Shown here: positions 38,076-47,367 of the stretch, piece after piece | Layout of the letters: the number at the start of each line of letters is the position of its first letter | Numbering within the stretch: the stretch's first letter is position 1 | NCBI RefSeq assembly: GCF_022748595.1 | Contig: NZ_JALDSX010000001.1 | Location: 62,001 to 126,000 of the forward strand | Length of the DNA stretch: 64,000 nt | From: Brevibacterium sp. ZH18 | GTDB taxonomy: Bacteria; Actinomycetota; Actinomycetes; Actinomycetales; Brevibacteriaceae | Direction: 5' to 3' | Translations under genes and position numbers: made by a program | Notes under the pieces: model-generated | Seen by the model: only the letters and a program-made list of their open reading frames with translations | What the model was told of the DNA's origin: nothing | Database searches by the model: none

Positions 38076-38501
38076 GTGACCGAGATCGCTGAATCAACCC
38101 AACTCCTGAGGACTGCCGCTCTCGCGGCGGACGACAAGCTCGGCACCGATCAGGTGGCACTCGACGTGAGCGCCACCGTCTACATCACCGATGCCTTCCT
38201 CATCATCACCGCGGAGAACGATCGCCAGATCGACTCGATCGTCGATGCCGTCGAAGAAGGCCTGCAGACGACCCACGGACGCACACCCCTGCGTCGTGAA
38301 GGACGCGGCAGCGGTTCCTGGGTGCTACTGGACTTCGGCGACATCGTCGTCCACGTCTTCTCCGCCGAGCAGCGCGAATACTATGCTCTCGAGCGACTGT
38401 GGAAGGACTGCCCGGTCATCGACCTCGAGCTGCCTGAGCACGCCGAGAACTCCGGTGCCGAGAGCTCCGACGCCGAGAACGCCAGCTCCGACGCTCGATG
38501 A
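38076..38501 (+). CDS. rsfS: Ribosome silencing factor RsfS
   Basis: A 141-aa RsfS/Iojap protein. The fold core is visible in 'VALDVSATVYITDAFLIITAEN', 'GSGSWVLLDFGDIVVHVFSAEQREYYALERLW', split by turns. It binds L14 on the 50S subunit and blocks 30S joining under starvation. The C-terminal ~25 residues form a Ser/Ala/Glu-rich tail. GTG start with AAAGGA 7 nt upstream. The stop overlaps the next gene by 4 nt. Confidence 0.94.
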   Translation: MTEIAESTQLLRTAALAADDKLGTDQVALDVSATVYITDAFLIITAENDRQIDSIVDAVEEGLQTTHGRTPLRREGRGSGSWVLLDFGDIVVHVFSAEQREYYALERLWKDCPVIDLELPEHAENSGAESSDAENASSDAR

Positions 38502-39094
38502 CGAAGACCGTCATCTTCTGGCGACACGGCCAGACAGATTTCAATGTCGAGGGCCGGTTCCAGGGACAGTCAGACATCGGGCTCAACGAACTCGGCAGGA
38601 TCCAAGCGGCTCAGGCTGCCTCCTACCTCGGTGAGCTCCGGCCTGAGATCATCGTGTCCTCCGACCTGTCACGGGCCGCCGACACCGCCGATCACCTGGC
38701 ATCTGCTGCTGGAGTTGATCCGGTCCGCGACGAACGTCTGCGCGAGACCGCATTCGGCGAGTGGGAGGGGTTCACCCGCGGCGAAATCAGGGCGAACTGG
38801 CCTGACGAACTCGCAGAATGGCTCTCCGGGGCCGATATGAGTCCGCCCGGCGGAGAGTCGCGTACCCAATCGGGCCGACGCGTGGCCGATGCCATCACCG
38901 ACATAGTCGAATCGTCGACCGCAGAGACGATCGCGATCGTCGCTCACGGGGCAGTCCTGAGAGGTGCCGCCGAGATCCTCCTCGGTATGAACGGTCCCGG
39001 CCGTCTTGCCGTCCTGGGCAACTGCGGCCACGGTGAGTTCGGATTCACCGGCACCAACTGGGTGCTGCGCAGTTGGGGCACCGCCCCCGCTTAA
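38498..39094 (+). CDS. Histidine phosphatase, GpgP-like
   Basis: A 198-aa histidine-phosphatase (phosphoglycerate mutase-like) protein. The RHG motif is Arg9-His10-Gly11 ('FWRHGQTDFN'). The second His lies in 'IVAHGAVLRG', and the acid Glu in 'RETAFGEWEG'. In mycobacteria the gene in this position next to rsfS and nadD (Rv2419c) is glucosyl-3-phosphoglycerate phosphatase, so a role in glucosylglycerate or polymethylated polysaccharide synthesis is possible. Other sugar phosphates are equally possible. ATGA overlap with rsfS. Confidence 0.8.
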   Translation: MTKTVIFWRHGQTDFNVEGRFQGQSDIGLNELGRIQAAQAASYLGELRPEIIVSSDLSRAADTADHLASAAGVDPVRDERLRETAFGEWEGFTRGEIRANWPDELAEWLSGADMSPPGGESRTQSGRRVADAITDIVESSTAETIAIVAHGAVLRGAAEILLGMNGPGRLAVLGNCGHGEFGFTGTNWVLRSWGTAPA

Positions 39095-39141
39095 GCCTCT
39101 GTGCTCATCCGGGCACATTAGCTCATCCGGACACTGCGGTT

Positions 39142-39159
39142 ACCGTCCTCAGGGACGGT
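39142..39159. terminator. Bidirectional hairpin between phosphatase and glycosyltransferase genes
   Basis: ACCGTCC (39142-39148) and GGACGGT (39153-39159) form a 7-bp stem with a TCAG loop between convergent genes. It overlaps the glycosyltransferase stop. A 10-bp direct repeat (GCTCATCCGG) precedes it. Confidence 0.55.
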
Positions 39160-40279
39160 GAGCGTGGACGTCCCGGATGAGGTCGATCAAAGCAGCGGCC
39201 GAGGCATCCCAGTTGAAGAGCTGTGACTGGTCCTGCCCGGCACGCGAGTGCTGCCTCCATACGGATTCGTCGCTCAGCCGGGTGAGAGCACGCGCGATCG
39301 ACTCCGGATCGTCCGCATTGAAGTAGACCCCCGCCTCGGCGGCGATCTCATGGAAGATCGGAATGTCGGAGATCGCCACCGGCACGCCCTGCGCCATCGC
39401 CTCGATGACGGGCAGACCGAAGCCCTCCTCGCGGGATGCCGTGACCAACGCAGTCGCCTCGTCGAGCAGCTGGGCGTACTCGTCCTCGCTGACTCCGCGG
39501 TGGAAGACCACTCGAGCACGATCTGGGATCAGCGCCCGCAGCTCGGCCTCGCGTCGACCCTCGATGCGGCTGGCAATGTGCAGCGTCCATCCCGGCAGGT
39601 GCTCCAACGACCTGATCAGCGTCTCGACGTTCTTGTAAGGCATGAATGATCCCATGTAGACGATGGTCTTCGCGTCGTGTCGGGACATATCACGCACCGA
39701 TGAGGCGGTGACTTCAGCGGCATTTGAAACCACGGACACCGGATGCGTGGTCAGATGGTGCTTGGCGATGAGGTCCTTCGTCGTCTCGCTGACCGCTGCA
39801 ATCGCATCCGCCCGACCTAGCAGCAGGCGCTGCGGGGCGAAGCTGAGGTGATAGGCACGCCAGAGCAGGCGTACTGCGGCGGGCAGGTCGCCTGGAGGCA
39901 GAGGATGCGAATAGTAGATGAGGTCGTGGACGGTGAGGATGAGCCCGTACTTGCGACCGGCCGATCCCATCACCTGCATCGTCGAGAAGACCACATCGGC
40001 TCCGAGTGCATTGAGTTTGCTGGCGATGACGAGCTCCTGCGGCGAGGTGGGGGAGTTGAGCCGGACCCACCGGCACTCGGGCAGCAGCGCTAGCTGAGCC
40101 TCGTCGCTGATGATCGCGGTGACCTCGATGTCGGTTCCGCGAACCGCCTCGAGGAGCGCTGCGAGCAGACACGAACCGTAGCGGGAGATCCCGTCGTGGT
40201 GGGTGGTGCGAGTGAACCTGGCGTCGAAGAAGACGCTGATGGAACTGTTCATCTGTGTATTAGGTGAGCTTTTGCTCAT
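39149..40279 (-). CDS. Glycosyltransferase family 4 (GT-B)
   Basis: A 376-aa GT-B glycosyltransferase. The C-terminal donor-binding half has 'TIVYMGSFMPYKNVETLIRSL' and the E-x7-E-type motif 'SREEGFGLPVIEAMAQGVPV', typical of GT4 enzymes that use nucleotide-activated mannose, glucose or GlcNAc. The N-terminal half has 'HHDGISRYGSCLLAALLEAV', the acceptor side. No membrane span. ATG at 40279 was chosen because GGAG lies 4 nt upstream, whereas the ATG at 40252 has no ribosome site. Divergent from the mrp operon with a 60-nt gap. The acceptor is unknown; cell-wall glycan or glycolipid synthesis is likely. Confidence 0.82.
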   Translation of the reverse strand: MSKSSPNTQMNSSISVFFDARFTRTTHHDGISRYGSCLLAALLEAVRGTDIEVTAIISDEAQLALLPECRWVRLNSPTSPQELVIASKLNALGADVVFSTMQVMGSAGRKYGLILTVHDLIYYSHPLPPGDLPAAVRLLWRAYHLSFAPQRLLLGRADAIAAVSETTKDLIAKHHLTTHPVSVVSNAAEVTASSVRDMSRHDAKTIVYMGSFMPYKNVETLIRSLEHLPGWTLHIASRIEGRREAELRALIPDRARVVFHRGVSEDEYAQLLDEATALVTASREEGFGLPVIEAMAQGVPVAISDIPIFHEIAAEAGVYFNADDPESIARALTRLSDESVWRQHSRAGQDQSQLFNWDASAAALIDLIRDVHAHRP

Positions 40280-40339
40280 GGAACTCCGAATCGATAGGCT
40301 GAACACTCGTAACTTTGCGTTCATCGCGACGAAGGGCCA

Positions 40340-43300
40340 GTGAGTGAAGGAACCAGCACCTGCGTCCGGGGCCCTGGAGCCTCGGTCGTGATCGCAACGA
40401 TTATCGCACTTTCCGTTCTTGTCTTCATCACCCCACTCCTGACCCGTGCGATGGGTCGTGCCACCGGCTGGGTCCTCGCCGCTGCCTATCTGGGCGTCGC
40501 TGCGCTATTCACCCCCACCGCCGCCGAGGTGATGGCCGGGTCCACCCCGGACGTCAGCTTCTCGTGGATCCCGTCGCTGGGGGTCGAGCTCGCGCTGCGG
40601 GCCGACGGCATCGGGGTCGTCTTCACCTATATCGCACTCATCATCGGTGCGATCGTCTTCGTATACTCGACCTCGTACCTGGCGCCCGAACGGAACACGA
40701 GCTTCTACTGGCTGATGGTGATCTTCACGTTCTCCATGGTGGCGCTCGTGCTCAGCAACGACCTCATCGTCCTCTTCGTGTGCTGGGAGCTGACCTCCCT
40801 GGCCTCCTTCTTCCTCATCGCTCGATCCGGCTCGCCCGGACAGGCACCGGCGCTGCGGACTATGCTCTTCACCTTCGTCGGTGGGCTCTCTCTGCTCGTC
40901 GCCACCGGCGTGACCATCACGATCACCGGCACGACGAATCTGCACGAAGCGCTGATCTCTCCGATCTGGGCATCGCCGTCTGCGGCACCGACTCTCGTCG
41001 CGATCCTTGTGGCCGTCGCCGCCATGACGAAATCCGCCCAGTTCCCCTTCCACTCCTGGCTGCCCGACGCGATGGCGGCCGCGACCCCCGTGTCCGCGTA
41101 TCTGCATGCCGCGGCTGTGGTCAAAGCCGGAATCTTCCTCATGCTCCGGTTCTCCCCGGCCTTCCACACCAACGCCGCCTGGAACACTCTGCTCATCACC
41201 GCGGGCCTCATCACTGCCTGCATCGGCGGCTGGTTTGCACTCAACCAGTACGACGTGAAGAAGCTGATGGCCTTCTCGACCGTCTCGCAGCTGGGCCTCA
41301 TCACCGCCGTCATCGGCGTCGGCAGCGAGGCCGCCATAGCCGCGGCCACCCTGCACGTCATCGCCCACGCACTGTTCAAGTCGGGTCTGTTCATGATGGT
41401 CGGCGTCCTCGACCACCTGACCGGAACCCGTGAGCTCACCCGCATCCCGCGGCTGATGAAGGCGGCGCCGGTCTCGTTCGTCGTCATGATCATCGGCTGT
41501 GCATCGATGGCCGGAATCCCACCGCTGCTGGGCTTTGTGTCGAAGGAATCGCTGTTCACCGCGTTGGGTGAGACCCCAGGTGCGGCCTGGACCGCCTGGG
41601 TCACCCTGCTCATCGCCGTCGGCGCCTCGGTGCTGACCTTCGCCTACTGCGCCAAAACCGTGTGGGGCGCCTTCATCGATGGCAAACCCGTGGACCGAGC
41701 GCGACTCGGACACGGTTCGCCGGTCATGCTCACCGCGGCCGCTGTGCCCATCGTGGCCTCGATCCCACTGAGCTTCGTGCTCTTCGCCTTCAACACGCCG
41801 TTGGCCCAGGTCGTGGCCGCTGCCATCCCCGATGCTAGCGAACCCGTCCATCTCGCACTCTGGCACGGCGTGAACAAGGAGCTCCTCGCCTCGGCGCTCA
41901 TCATCGCGATCGGGATCGTCATCATCCTCAACCGCTCACGGGTCTTCGCGTTCTTCCACCGGGCGACGCCAGGCTTCGACGGTGCCGACGTCATCGCCGG
42001 GCTGACCCGTATTCTGCGTCACCTCGGGCGCAGCCTCGGCGTGGTCGTACGGCCGATGAATTCGGGTCCCTACCTGGCAACCTCGCTGGGCGGGCTGACC
42101 CTGCTCGCCTTCGTCTCGGTTCCTCTGATCTACGCCGATCTGCCTCCACTCCAGGACCATTTGTGGAAACCCGTCGACATCGTGCTCCTCGTCCTCATCA
42201 CCATCGCCGTCCTCGTCGTGTGCACCTCGCACTCGCGTCTGACCACAGTTGTCGCACTCTCTGCAGTGGGCATCTTGGCGACGGTGCAGATCTTGGCGCT
42301 GGGTGCCCCGGATGTCACACTCACCCAGCTCCTCGTGGAGGCCATGACGATCATCGTCATCATGCTCGTGCTGCAGAAGCTTCCCCGTTCGTTCTGGAAA
42401 TACCCGAAGCGTCTGCAGGTCACCCGCGTGATCTTCGCGATCGCCGTCGGCTCCGGTGCCACGTTGCTCACCCTCGCGCTCAACGGACGCCGCGAGCGTT
42501 CGGACCTCGGTCTCTACTACATCGAGAACGCCCCGGACATCAGCGGGGGACACAACATTGTCAATACGATCCTCGTCGAATTCCGTGCACTCGACACCTT
42601 GGGCGAGCTGACTGTGCTCGGCATGGCCGGAATCGCCATCGTGGCCGTGATGTCGACGGTCAAGGACAAGTTCATCGACCCGCCGGCCGAGAACATCCCC
42701 GAGCCGCCGCGCCGCGCGTGGGTGTCCATTCGGCCCAAGGGCACGACCGCCTACCGCGCTGTGCACGAAGCCTGGCCCAACGTGATCCCGCAGCAGCTGA
42801 CCATCAAGGTGCTCGGCCCGCTGCTCGTCGTGACCTCGCTGGTCATCTTCTGGCGCGGGCACAATGAACCCGGCGGCGGCTTCATTGCCGCCCTGGTCGG
42901 CTCCGCCGTCATCGGACTGCTCTATGTCTCGACGGCGAAGGACCGTGCCATCGGTCCGCCGCGCGCTCCGCTCTATCTCATCGGCTCGGGAGTCGCGATT
43001 GCCGTCATCACCGGCTTCATCGGCCTGATCTTCGCCGGTTCCTTCCTCGAGCCGATGCATGCAGAGTTCCTGGGTCAGCACTTCACCACTTCGATGATCT
43101 TCGACGTGGGCGTGTATCTGGCGGTGCTCGGACTCATCCTTCTCTCGTTCAACATCCTCGGCGTCTCCGACTCCGCAGCCACACCGGCAGGAGACGACGT
43201 GCTCACGAACGGCATCATCCGTCGCGACGTCGAACTCACCAGGGAGCGCGCCGACGAGCTGCTCTACGGTGAGCTCAGCGGTCCGCTCGACTCGATCAGA

Positions 43301-43444
43301 GGAGAGCGCCCCGTCGCAGATAGGCGGACCAAGGAGGAGCTCAAGGACGAAAAGGTCCGCGCCTCCTCGACCCACATCCTCCACGGCGACGCCCCGCCCG
43401 ACTCCAGGCGCTCAGCCGACGACTCCAAGGAGGGAACACGATGA
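40340..43444 (+). CDS. mnhA: Mrp Na+/H+ antiporter subunit A fused to subunit B
   Basis: A 1034-aa membrane protein, the largest subunit of the multicomponent Mrp cation/proton antiporter, related to NuoL of complex I. Residues ~1-500 form the proton-pumping antiporter core, with 'NDLIVLFVCWELTSLASFFLI', 'TKSAQFPFHSWLPDAMAAATPVSAYLHAA' and 'AFSTVSQLGL'. After the DUF4040 part, residues from ~820 form an MnhB domain ('FWRGHNEPGGGFIAALVGS'), so no separate mnhB exists. This A+B fusion is common in actinobacteria. The C-terminal ~90 residues are hydrophilic. GTG start after a weak GAAGGG. The stop overlaps mnhC by 4 nt. Confidence 0.92.
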   Translation: MSEGTSTCVRGPGASVVIATIIALSVLVFITPLLTRAMGRATGWVLAAAYLGVAALFTPTAAEVMAGSTPDVSFSWIPSLGVELALRADGIGVVFTYIALIIGAIVFVYSTSYLAPERNTSFYWLMVIFTFSMVALVLSNDLIVLFVCWELTSLASFFLIARSGSPGQAPALRTMLFTFVGGLSLLVATGVTITITGTTNLHEALISPIWASPSAAPTLVAILVAVAAMTKSAQFPFHSWLPDAMAAATPVSAYLHAAAVVKAGIFLMLRFSPAFHTNAAWNTLLITAGLITACIGGWFALNQYDVKKLMAFSTVSQLGLITAVIGVGSEAAIAAATLHVIAHALFKSGLFMMVGVLDHLTGTRELTRIPRLMKAAPVSFVVMIIGCASMAGIPPLLGFVSKESLFTALGETPGAAWTAWVTLLIAVGASVLTFAYCAKTVWGAFIDGKPVDRARLGHGSPVMLTAAAVPIVASIPLSFVLFAFNTPLAQVVAAAIPDASEPVHLALWHGVNKELLASALIIAIGIVIILNRSRVFAFFHRATPGFDGADVIAGLTRILRHLGRSLGVVVRPMNSGPYLATSLGGLTLLAFVSVPLIYADLPPLQDHLWKPVDIVLLVLITIAVLVVCTSHSRLTTVVALSAVGILATVQILALGAPDVTLTQLLVEAMTIIVIMLVLQKLPRSFWKYPKRLQVTRVIFAIAVGSGATLLTLALNGRRERSDLGLYYIENAPDISGGHNIVNTILVEFRALDTLGELTVLGMAGIAIVAVMSTVKDKFIDPPAENIPEPPRRAWVSIRPKGTTAYRAVHEAWPNVIPQQLTIKVLGPLLVVTSLVIFWRGHNEPGGGFIAALVGSAVIGLLYVSTAKDRAIGPPRAPLYLIGSGVAIAVITGFIGLIFAGSFLEPMHAEFLGQHFTTSMIFDVGVYLAVLGLILLSFNILGVSDSAATPAGDDVLTNGIIRRDVELTRERADELLYGELSGPLDSIRGERPVADRRTKEELKDEKVRASSTHILHGDAPPDSRRSADDSKEGTR

Positions 43445-43773
43445 TCCTGGCACTCACGATCGGGGTCCTCACGGCAGGCGGCGTGTATCTCATGATGCAG
43501 CGCTCGATGGTGCGCGGTGTCTTCGGACTCACCCTCATCTCGCATGCCGCGAACTTCATCCTGCTCTCCGCCGGAGTCGGAGCCTGGCGCGTGGAGCCGC
43601 TGAGCAACCGCGGCGACCAGTCGCTGGCGGCGGACCCGCTGCCGCAGGCCTTCGTGCTCACGGCCATCGTCATCACCCTGGCCGTGACCATCTTCATGCT
43701 TGCGCTCTCGGTCCTCGGCCACGACGACGACCAGAAGCGCGCCCCCGAGACAGGGGAGGTGCGCGAATCGTGA
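43441..43773 (+). CDS. mnhC: Mrp antiporter subunit C
   Basis: A 110-aa NuoK-like subunit with three transmembrane helices. 'VYLMMQRSMVRGVFGLTLISHAANFILLS' contains the family's second-helix signature, and 'DPLPQAFVLTAIVITLAVT' the third. It couples with subunit D in the membrane arm of the complex. ATGA overlap with mnhA and GTGA overlap with mnhD. Confidence 0.93.
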   Translation: MILALTIGVLTAGGVYLMMQRSMVRGVFGLTLISHAANFILLSAGVGAWRVEPLSNRGDQSLAADPLPQAFVLTAIVITLAVTIFMLALSVLGHDDDQKRAPETGEVRES

Positions 43774-45287
43774 ACCCCGCCTTCCTGCTCCTGCTCATCG
43801 CCGTCCCGCTCCTGGCTTCCGCGCTGAGCGTGCTCATCACTTCCCGGACCTTCGACCGCATCCTGCTGCTGGGTGCGCCCAGCTTCGTCGGACTCTCGGG
43901 TGTCGGGCTGCTCATCCTCCACGAGAGGACACCGGTGATCGCCCACTCTGTCGGCGGCTACGTGCCCGGCCTGGCGATACCTTTCGTCTCGGACACCTTC
44001 ACGGCGCTCATGCTCGTGCTGACCTCGCTCACTGCGCTGATCAGCTGTATATTCCTCGTCTCGACTGGTGAGGACCAGTACCGGTTCGTCCCCGCGCTGA
44101 TCCTCATGATGCTCACGGGCGTCTACGGCGCGCTGCTGACGGGGGACCTCTTCAACTTCTTCGTGTTCGTCGAGGTCATGGTACTGCCCGCCTATGCACT
44201 CGTCGCAGTCACGGGCACCTGGCGCCGCCTCGGCGTGGGTCGTATGTATGTCATGGTCAATCTGCTGACCTCGACGATCCTGCTCATCGGCGTGGGCTTC
44301 GTCTACGGTGCCTTCGGCTCCGTCAACATCGCGGTCCTCACCACGCTGGGAACGCCGACGGGGCAAGGGGCTCTCGCGCTCGGCGTCGTGCTCTTCGCGC
44401 TGACCATCAAGGCCGGCGTCGCACCGTTCCACGGGTGGCTCGTCCGCAGCTACCCGAACACCTCTGCGGGCATGATGTCGCTGTTCTCCGGGCTGCACTC
44501 GAAGGTCGCGATCTACGCCCTCTACCGGATCTACACTGCGGTCTACGGCCAGCCCGCTCCTTGGGCCACCGTCATCGTCATCATCGCCATCGCGTCGATC
44601 ATCATCGGCTCACTGTCTGGGCTCGGACGCAACCGCGTCCGCGATGTGCTCGCCTTCCAGATGACCGCAGGCGTCGGGCACATCCTGCTCGGCATCGCCG
44701 TCCTGTCCGCAGCAGCTCTGGGTGCCGGCGCGTTCTACACCGTCCACCACATGATCACGATGTCCGGCCTGCTGCTCGTCATGGGCGCCGTCGAGCAGAC
44801 CTACGGGACGGGATCGTTCAAGAAGCTCTCCGGGTTGGCGAGCCGGGAACGGTGGGCCAGCGTGCTCATGATCCTCGGCCTGTTCTCCCTCATCGGCCTG
44901 CCGCCGACCTCCGGGCTGTGGGGGAAGATCGGCCTCATCACCGCCGCCACCGCCGCCCGCAGCAGCGTCGGCTGGTGGCTCGTGGGAGCCATCGTTCTCG
45001 GTGCGATCATCAGCCTGATCGCGCTGCAGCGAACATGGCGCAACACATTCTGGGGGCCGCCGATGCAGACCTACCGTCCTGATTCAGCCGAGACCGGGCG
45101 GGCACCGGCCGTGCCCATCACCCGCAGCGTGCGCATTCCGCGCCGACTCTTGGTTCCCGGAACGATTATGATCGCACTCTCGGTGGCGCTCTTCGTGTTC
45201 CCCGAGCCGCTCCTTGAGATCACCCACCGCGCAGCCATGGGTCTGCTCGACCACACGGCCTACGTCGAGGCGGTGATCGCACAGTGA
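43770..45287 (+). CDS. mnhD: Mrp antiporter subunit D
   Basis: A 505-aa NuoM/N-like antiporter subunit with about 14 transmembrane helices. 'GDLFNFFVFVEVMVLPAYALVA' holds the conserved proton-path Glu, 'IKAGVAPFHGWLVRSYPNTSAGMMSLFSGLHSKV' the conserved Lys region. GTG at 43770 overlaps the mnhC stop in GTGA and is preceded by GGGGAGG. A longer upstream frame (from 43269) overlaps mnhA and mnhC and is spurious. Confidence 0.93.
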   Translation: MNPAFLLLLIAVPLLASALSVLITSRTFDRILLLGAPSFVGLSGVGLLILHERTPVIAHSVGGYVPGLAIPFVSDTFTALMLVLTSLTALISCIFLVSTGEDQYRFVPALILMMLTGVYGALLTGDLFNFFVFVEVMVLPAYALVAVTGTWRRLGVGRMYVMVNLLTSTILLIGVGFVYGAFGSVNIAVLTTLGTPTGQGALALGVVLFALTIKAGVAPFHGWLVRSYPNTSAGMMSLFSGLHSKVAIYALYRIYTAVYGQPAPWATVIVIIAIASIIIGSLSGLGRNRVRDVLAFQMTAGVGHILLGIAVLSAAALGAGAFYTVHHMITMSGLLLVMGAVEQTYGTGSFKKLSGLASRERWASVLMILGLFSLIGLPPTSGLWGKIGLITAATAARSSVGWWLVGAIVLGAIISLIALQRTWRNTFWGPPMQTYRPDSAETGRAPAVPITRSVRIPRRLLVPGTIMIALSVALFVFPEPLLEITHRAAMGLLDHTAYVEAVIAQ

Positions 45288-45703
45288 TGCGACTCATCCA
45301 CGGCATCTCCTACGTCGGGTACATCGCCTGGGCCATCGTGACCGGATCGGTCACGATCGTCGCTCGGCAGTTCCGGTTCAGCCGACCCTACGCTGAGCCG
45401 ATGATCGTCGAGGTTCCGCTGCGGGCCGCCACCGATCTGGAGATCACGCTGTTCGCCTCGTCGATCACCATCACCCCCGGCACGCTGGTCACAGCGATCG
45501 CGGCCGGCACATCGACGGCTCCGCCTGTCTTCTTCGTCCACGCCCTGTTCGAGGACTCGGAGCAGACGGCGCTCGAGGGTCTCTACGACATGGAGTCGCG
45601 TCTGCTGGCCATGACCCGCGGGCGCGCGCCGGTGAGTTCCCCGCCTGCCCATGTGAGTTCGACGCCCATCGCCGAGGCGGGGCCGGAGAGAGGAGAGTCA
45701 TGA
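45287..45703 (+). CDS. mnhE: Mrp antiporter subunit E
   Basis: A 138-aa MnhE subunit with one or two N-terminal membrane helices and a soluble C-terminal domain. 'RAATDLEITLFASSITITPGTLV' is the family signature. Starts at GTG 45284 or ATG 45287; the ATG overlapping the mnhD stop by 1 nt is preferred. The tail past residue 115 is Pro/Ala-rich. Confidence 0.88.
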   Translation: MRLIHGISYVGYIAWAIVTGSVTIVARQFRFSRPYAEPMIVEVPLRAATDLEITLFASSITITPGTLVTAIAAGTSTAPPVFFVHALFEDSEQTALEGLYDMESRLLAMTRGRAPVSSPPAHVSSTPIAEAGPERGES

Positions 45704-45960
45704 CCGTCGTCGTCAGCATCTGCATCTTCATCCTGGCAGCCACGATCATCGTCGGCCTGCTGCGCGTCCTGACTGCGAAGGACCTGGGGTCTCGAGCCAT
45801 CGTCAGCGACCTCGTGTACTTCTCTTCGATCGGGATCCTCACAATGATCGGCATCCAGGTCTCGTCCTCGATCGTCATCGACATCATCTTCCTGGCATCG
45901 ATGGTCGGCATCCTGGCGACGATCGCTCTGGCCCGGATCCTCACGAGGGGGCTCCGCTGA
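45700..45960 (+). CDS. mnhF: Mrp antiporter subunit F
   Basis: An 86-aa subunit with three predicted transmembrane helices. 'GLLRVLTAKDLGSRAIVSDLVYFSS' matches the conserved 'RvixGPtxxDRvva-D' region of MrpF. ATGA overlap with mnhE and a 1-nt overlap with mnhG. Confidence 0.9.
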   Translation: MTVVVSICIFILAATIIVGLLRVLTAKDLGSRAIVSDLVYFSSIGILTMIGIQVSSSIVIDIIFLASMVGILATIALARILTRGLR

Positions 45961-46370
45961 TGAACGACGTCACAGCCACCGTCCTGGTCGGGGTCTTCGG
46001 GATCTCCGGCTCGCTGCTCATGCTGTTCTCGGCTCTCGCGATGTTCCGTGTGCGCGACGCGCTCTCCCGCATCAATGTCTTCTCACCGGCAACCGGACTC
46101 GGCATGCCCCTCATCGTCGCCGCGGCCTACGTCTACGTACTGCACACCGAAGGGTTCGCCTGGATCACGCTGCTCATGGCAGTCGGAGCCTTCGTCTGCC
46201 TCATCATCGTGTCGTCGGTGGCCAGCAATACGCTCTCGCGCTCGAGCGTGCTCTCCGGCCAGCCTGTGCACCGCAAGACCTCGCCGAACCGACTCGCGCA
46301 CCCGCCTGCCGGTGTCGTCGACGTCGATCCCGATGCACCGGCCGCCGCTGAGGAGACCGGCGAGTCCTGA
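45960..46370 (+). CDS. mnhG: Mrp antiporter subunit G
   Basis: A 136-aa subunit with three transmembrane helices. 'LSRINVFSPATGLGMPLIVAAAYVY' corresponds to the family's loop between the first two helices ('YxRlHaxs...'). The C-terminal 40 residues are polar. Last gene of the mrp operon; the efeUOB promoter lies 20 nt downstream. Confidence 0.9.
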   Translation: MNDVTATVLVGVFGISGSLLMLFSALAMFRVRDALSRINVFSPATGLGMPLIVAAAYVYVLHTEGFAWITLLMAVGAFVCLIIVSSVASNTLSRSSVLSGQPVHRKTSPNRLAHPPAGVVDVDPDAPAAAEETGES

Positions 46371-46389
46371 GGCGCCACACACTGCGGAC

Positions 46390-46408
46390 TTAAGTGAGGC
46401 TGTCCTAT
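46390..46408 (+). promoter_or_regulatory. DtxR/IdeR-like iron box before efeU
   Basis: TTAAGTGAGGCTGTCCTAT matches 13 of 19 positions of the DtxR/IdeR consensus TTAGGTTAGCCTAACCTAA, including both half-site cores. TAATAT at 46411-46416, directly downstream, is a possible -10. Iron-loaded DtxR/IdeR bound here would block efeUOB transcription. Confidence 0.65.
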
Positions 46409-46462
46409 GCTAATATGAGCGAGCCGCACACAGCGACACCGGTTCGCACCAGAAAGCACCCC

Positions 46463-47314
46463 ATGTTCCAGACGTTCCTCATCGGCCTGCGCGAGGGCCT
46501 CGAAGCCGCGCTGATCGTGAGCATCCTCATCGGATACCTCCACAAGATCGGGCGCACACGCGAGGTTCGAGCCATGTGGGTCGGGATCGCTGCAGCCATC
46601 CTCGTCGCCCTCGGCTTCGGCGCGCTGCTCACCTTCGGCCCGTCGACGCTGACCTTTGAAGCGCAGGAATTCATCGGCGGCAGCCTCTCGATCATCGCCG
46701 TCGGCTTCGTCACCTGGATGATCTTCTGGATGGCACGGACGTCGAAGAACCTCGGCCGCGAGCTCCATGCCGCCACTGACAAGGCACTCGAGGGACCGCT
46801 GATCGGTCTCGTCGCCCTCGGCGCGATCTCCGTCGGACGCGAAGGACTCGAAACCGCACTGTTCCTCTGGGCGGCGACCCGTGCCAACACCTCGGCGACC
46901 ACCTCCGCGCTGGGACTGACTGCCGCCGCGGTCGTCGGCATTCTCGTCGCCATCGCCCTTGCCTGGCTGATCTCCAAAGGGCTCCTCCGCCTCAACCTCG
47001 CGGCGTTCTTCAAGTACACGGGCGGGTTCCTCGTCATCGTCGCCGCAGGCGTCCTCGCCTACGGCTTCCACGACCTTCAGGAAGCCGGCGTCATCCCCGG
47101 CCTGCATTCACTGGCTTTCGACTTCACCGCAGCGATCCCTCCCACCAGCTGGTACGGGGTACTGCTCAAAGGCGTCTTCAACTTCTCCCCGGCGACGACC
47201 TGGGTCGAGTTCACCGTGTGGTGGCTCTACGTCATCATCGTCGGCACCCTGTTCATCCGCGGTCTGCGCGCATCGTCAACGAAGCCAGCGCAGACAGTCT
47301 CCGATCGCCGCTGA
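46463..47314 (+). CDS. efeU: EfeU iron permease (FTR1 family)
   Basis: A 283-aa membrane protein with seven predicted helices. Two R-E-G-L-E motifs, at residues 10-14 ('GLREGLEAAL') and about 130 ('VGREGLETAL'), are the iron-conducting RExxE signature of FTR1/EfeU. It moves iron across the cytoplasmic membrane. ATG at 46463 gives the usual N-terminus 'MFQTFLIGLREGLE'; earlier starts would lie inside or next to the promoter and iron box. It heads the efeU-efeO-efeB operon. Confidence 0.94.
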   Translation: MFQTFLIGLREGLEAALIVSILIGYLHKIGRTREVRAMWVGIAAAILVALGFGALLTFGPSTLTFEAQEFIGGSLSIIAVGFVTWMIFWMARTSKNLGRELHAATDKALEGPLIGLVALGAISVGREGLETALFLWAATRANTSATTSALGLTAAAVVGILVAIALAWLISKGLLRLNLAAFFKYTGGFLVIVAAGVLAYGFHDLQEAGVIPGLHSLAFDFTAAIPPTSWYGVLLKGVFNFSPATTWVEFTVWWLYVIIVGTLFIRGLRASSTKPAQTVSDRR

Positions 47315-47367
47315 CGGCGATCGCCCAACCGAACCCGCCGCATGCGGACATATCCACAAGGAACTCC

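Noticed and set aside
40505-43384. Long minus-strand ORFs (453 and 482 aa)
   Set aside because: They lie antisense to mnhA and have only low-complexity His/Asp/Gly composition.
43269-43769. 167-codon N-terminal extension of mnhD
   Set aside because: It overlaps the ends of mnhA and all of mnhC in another frame; the GTG at 43770 gives a normal MnhD start.
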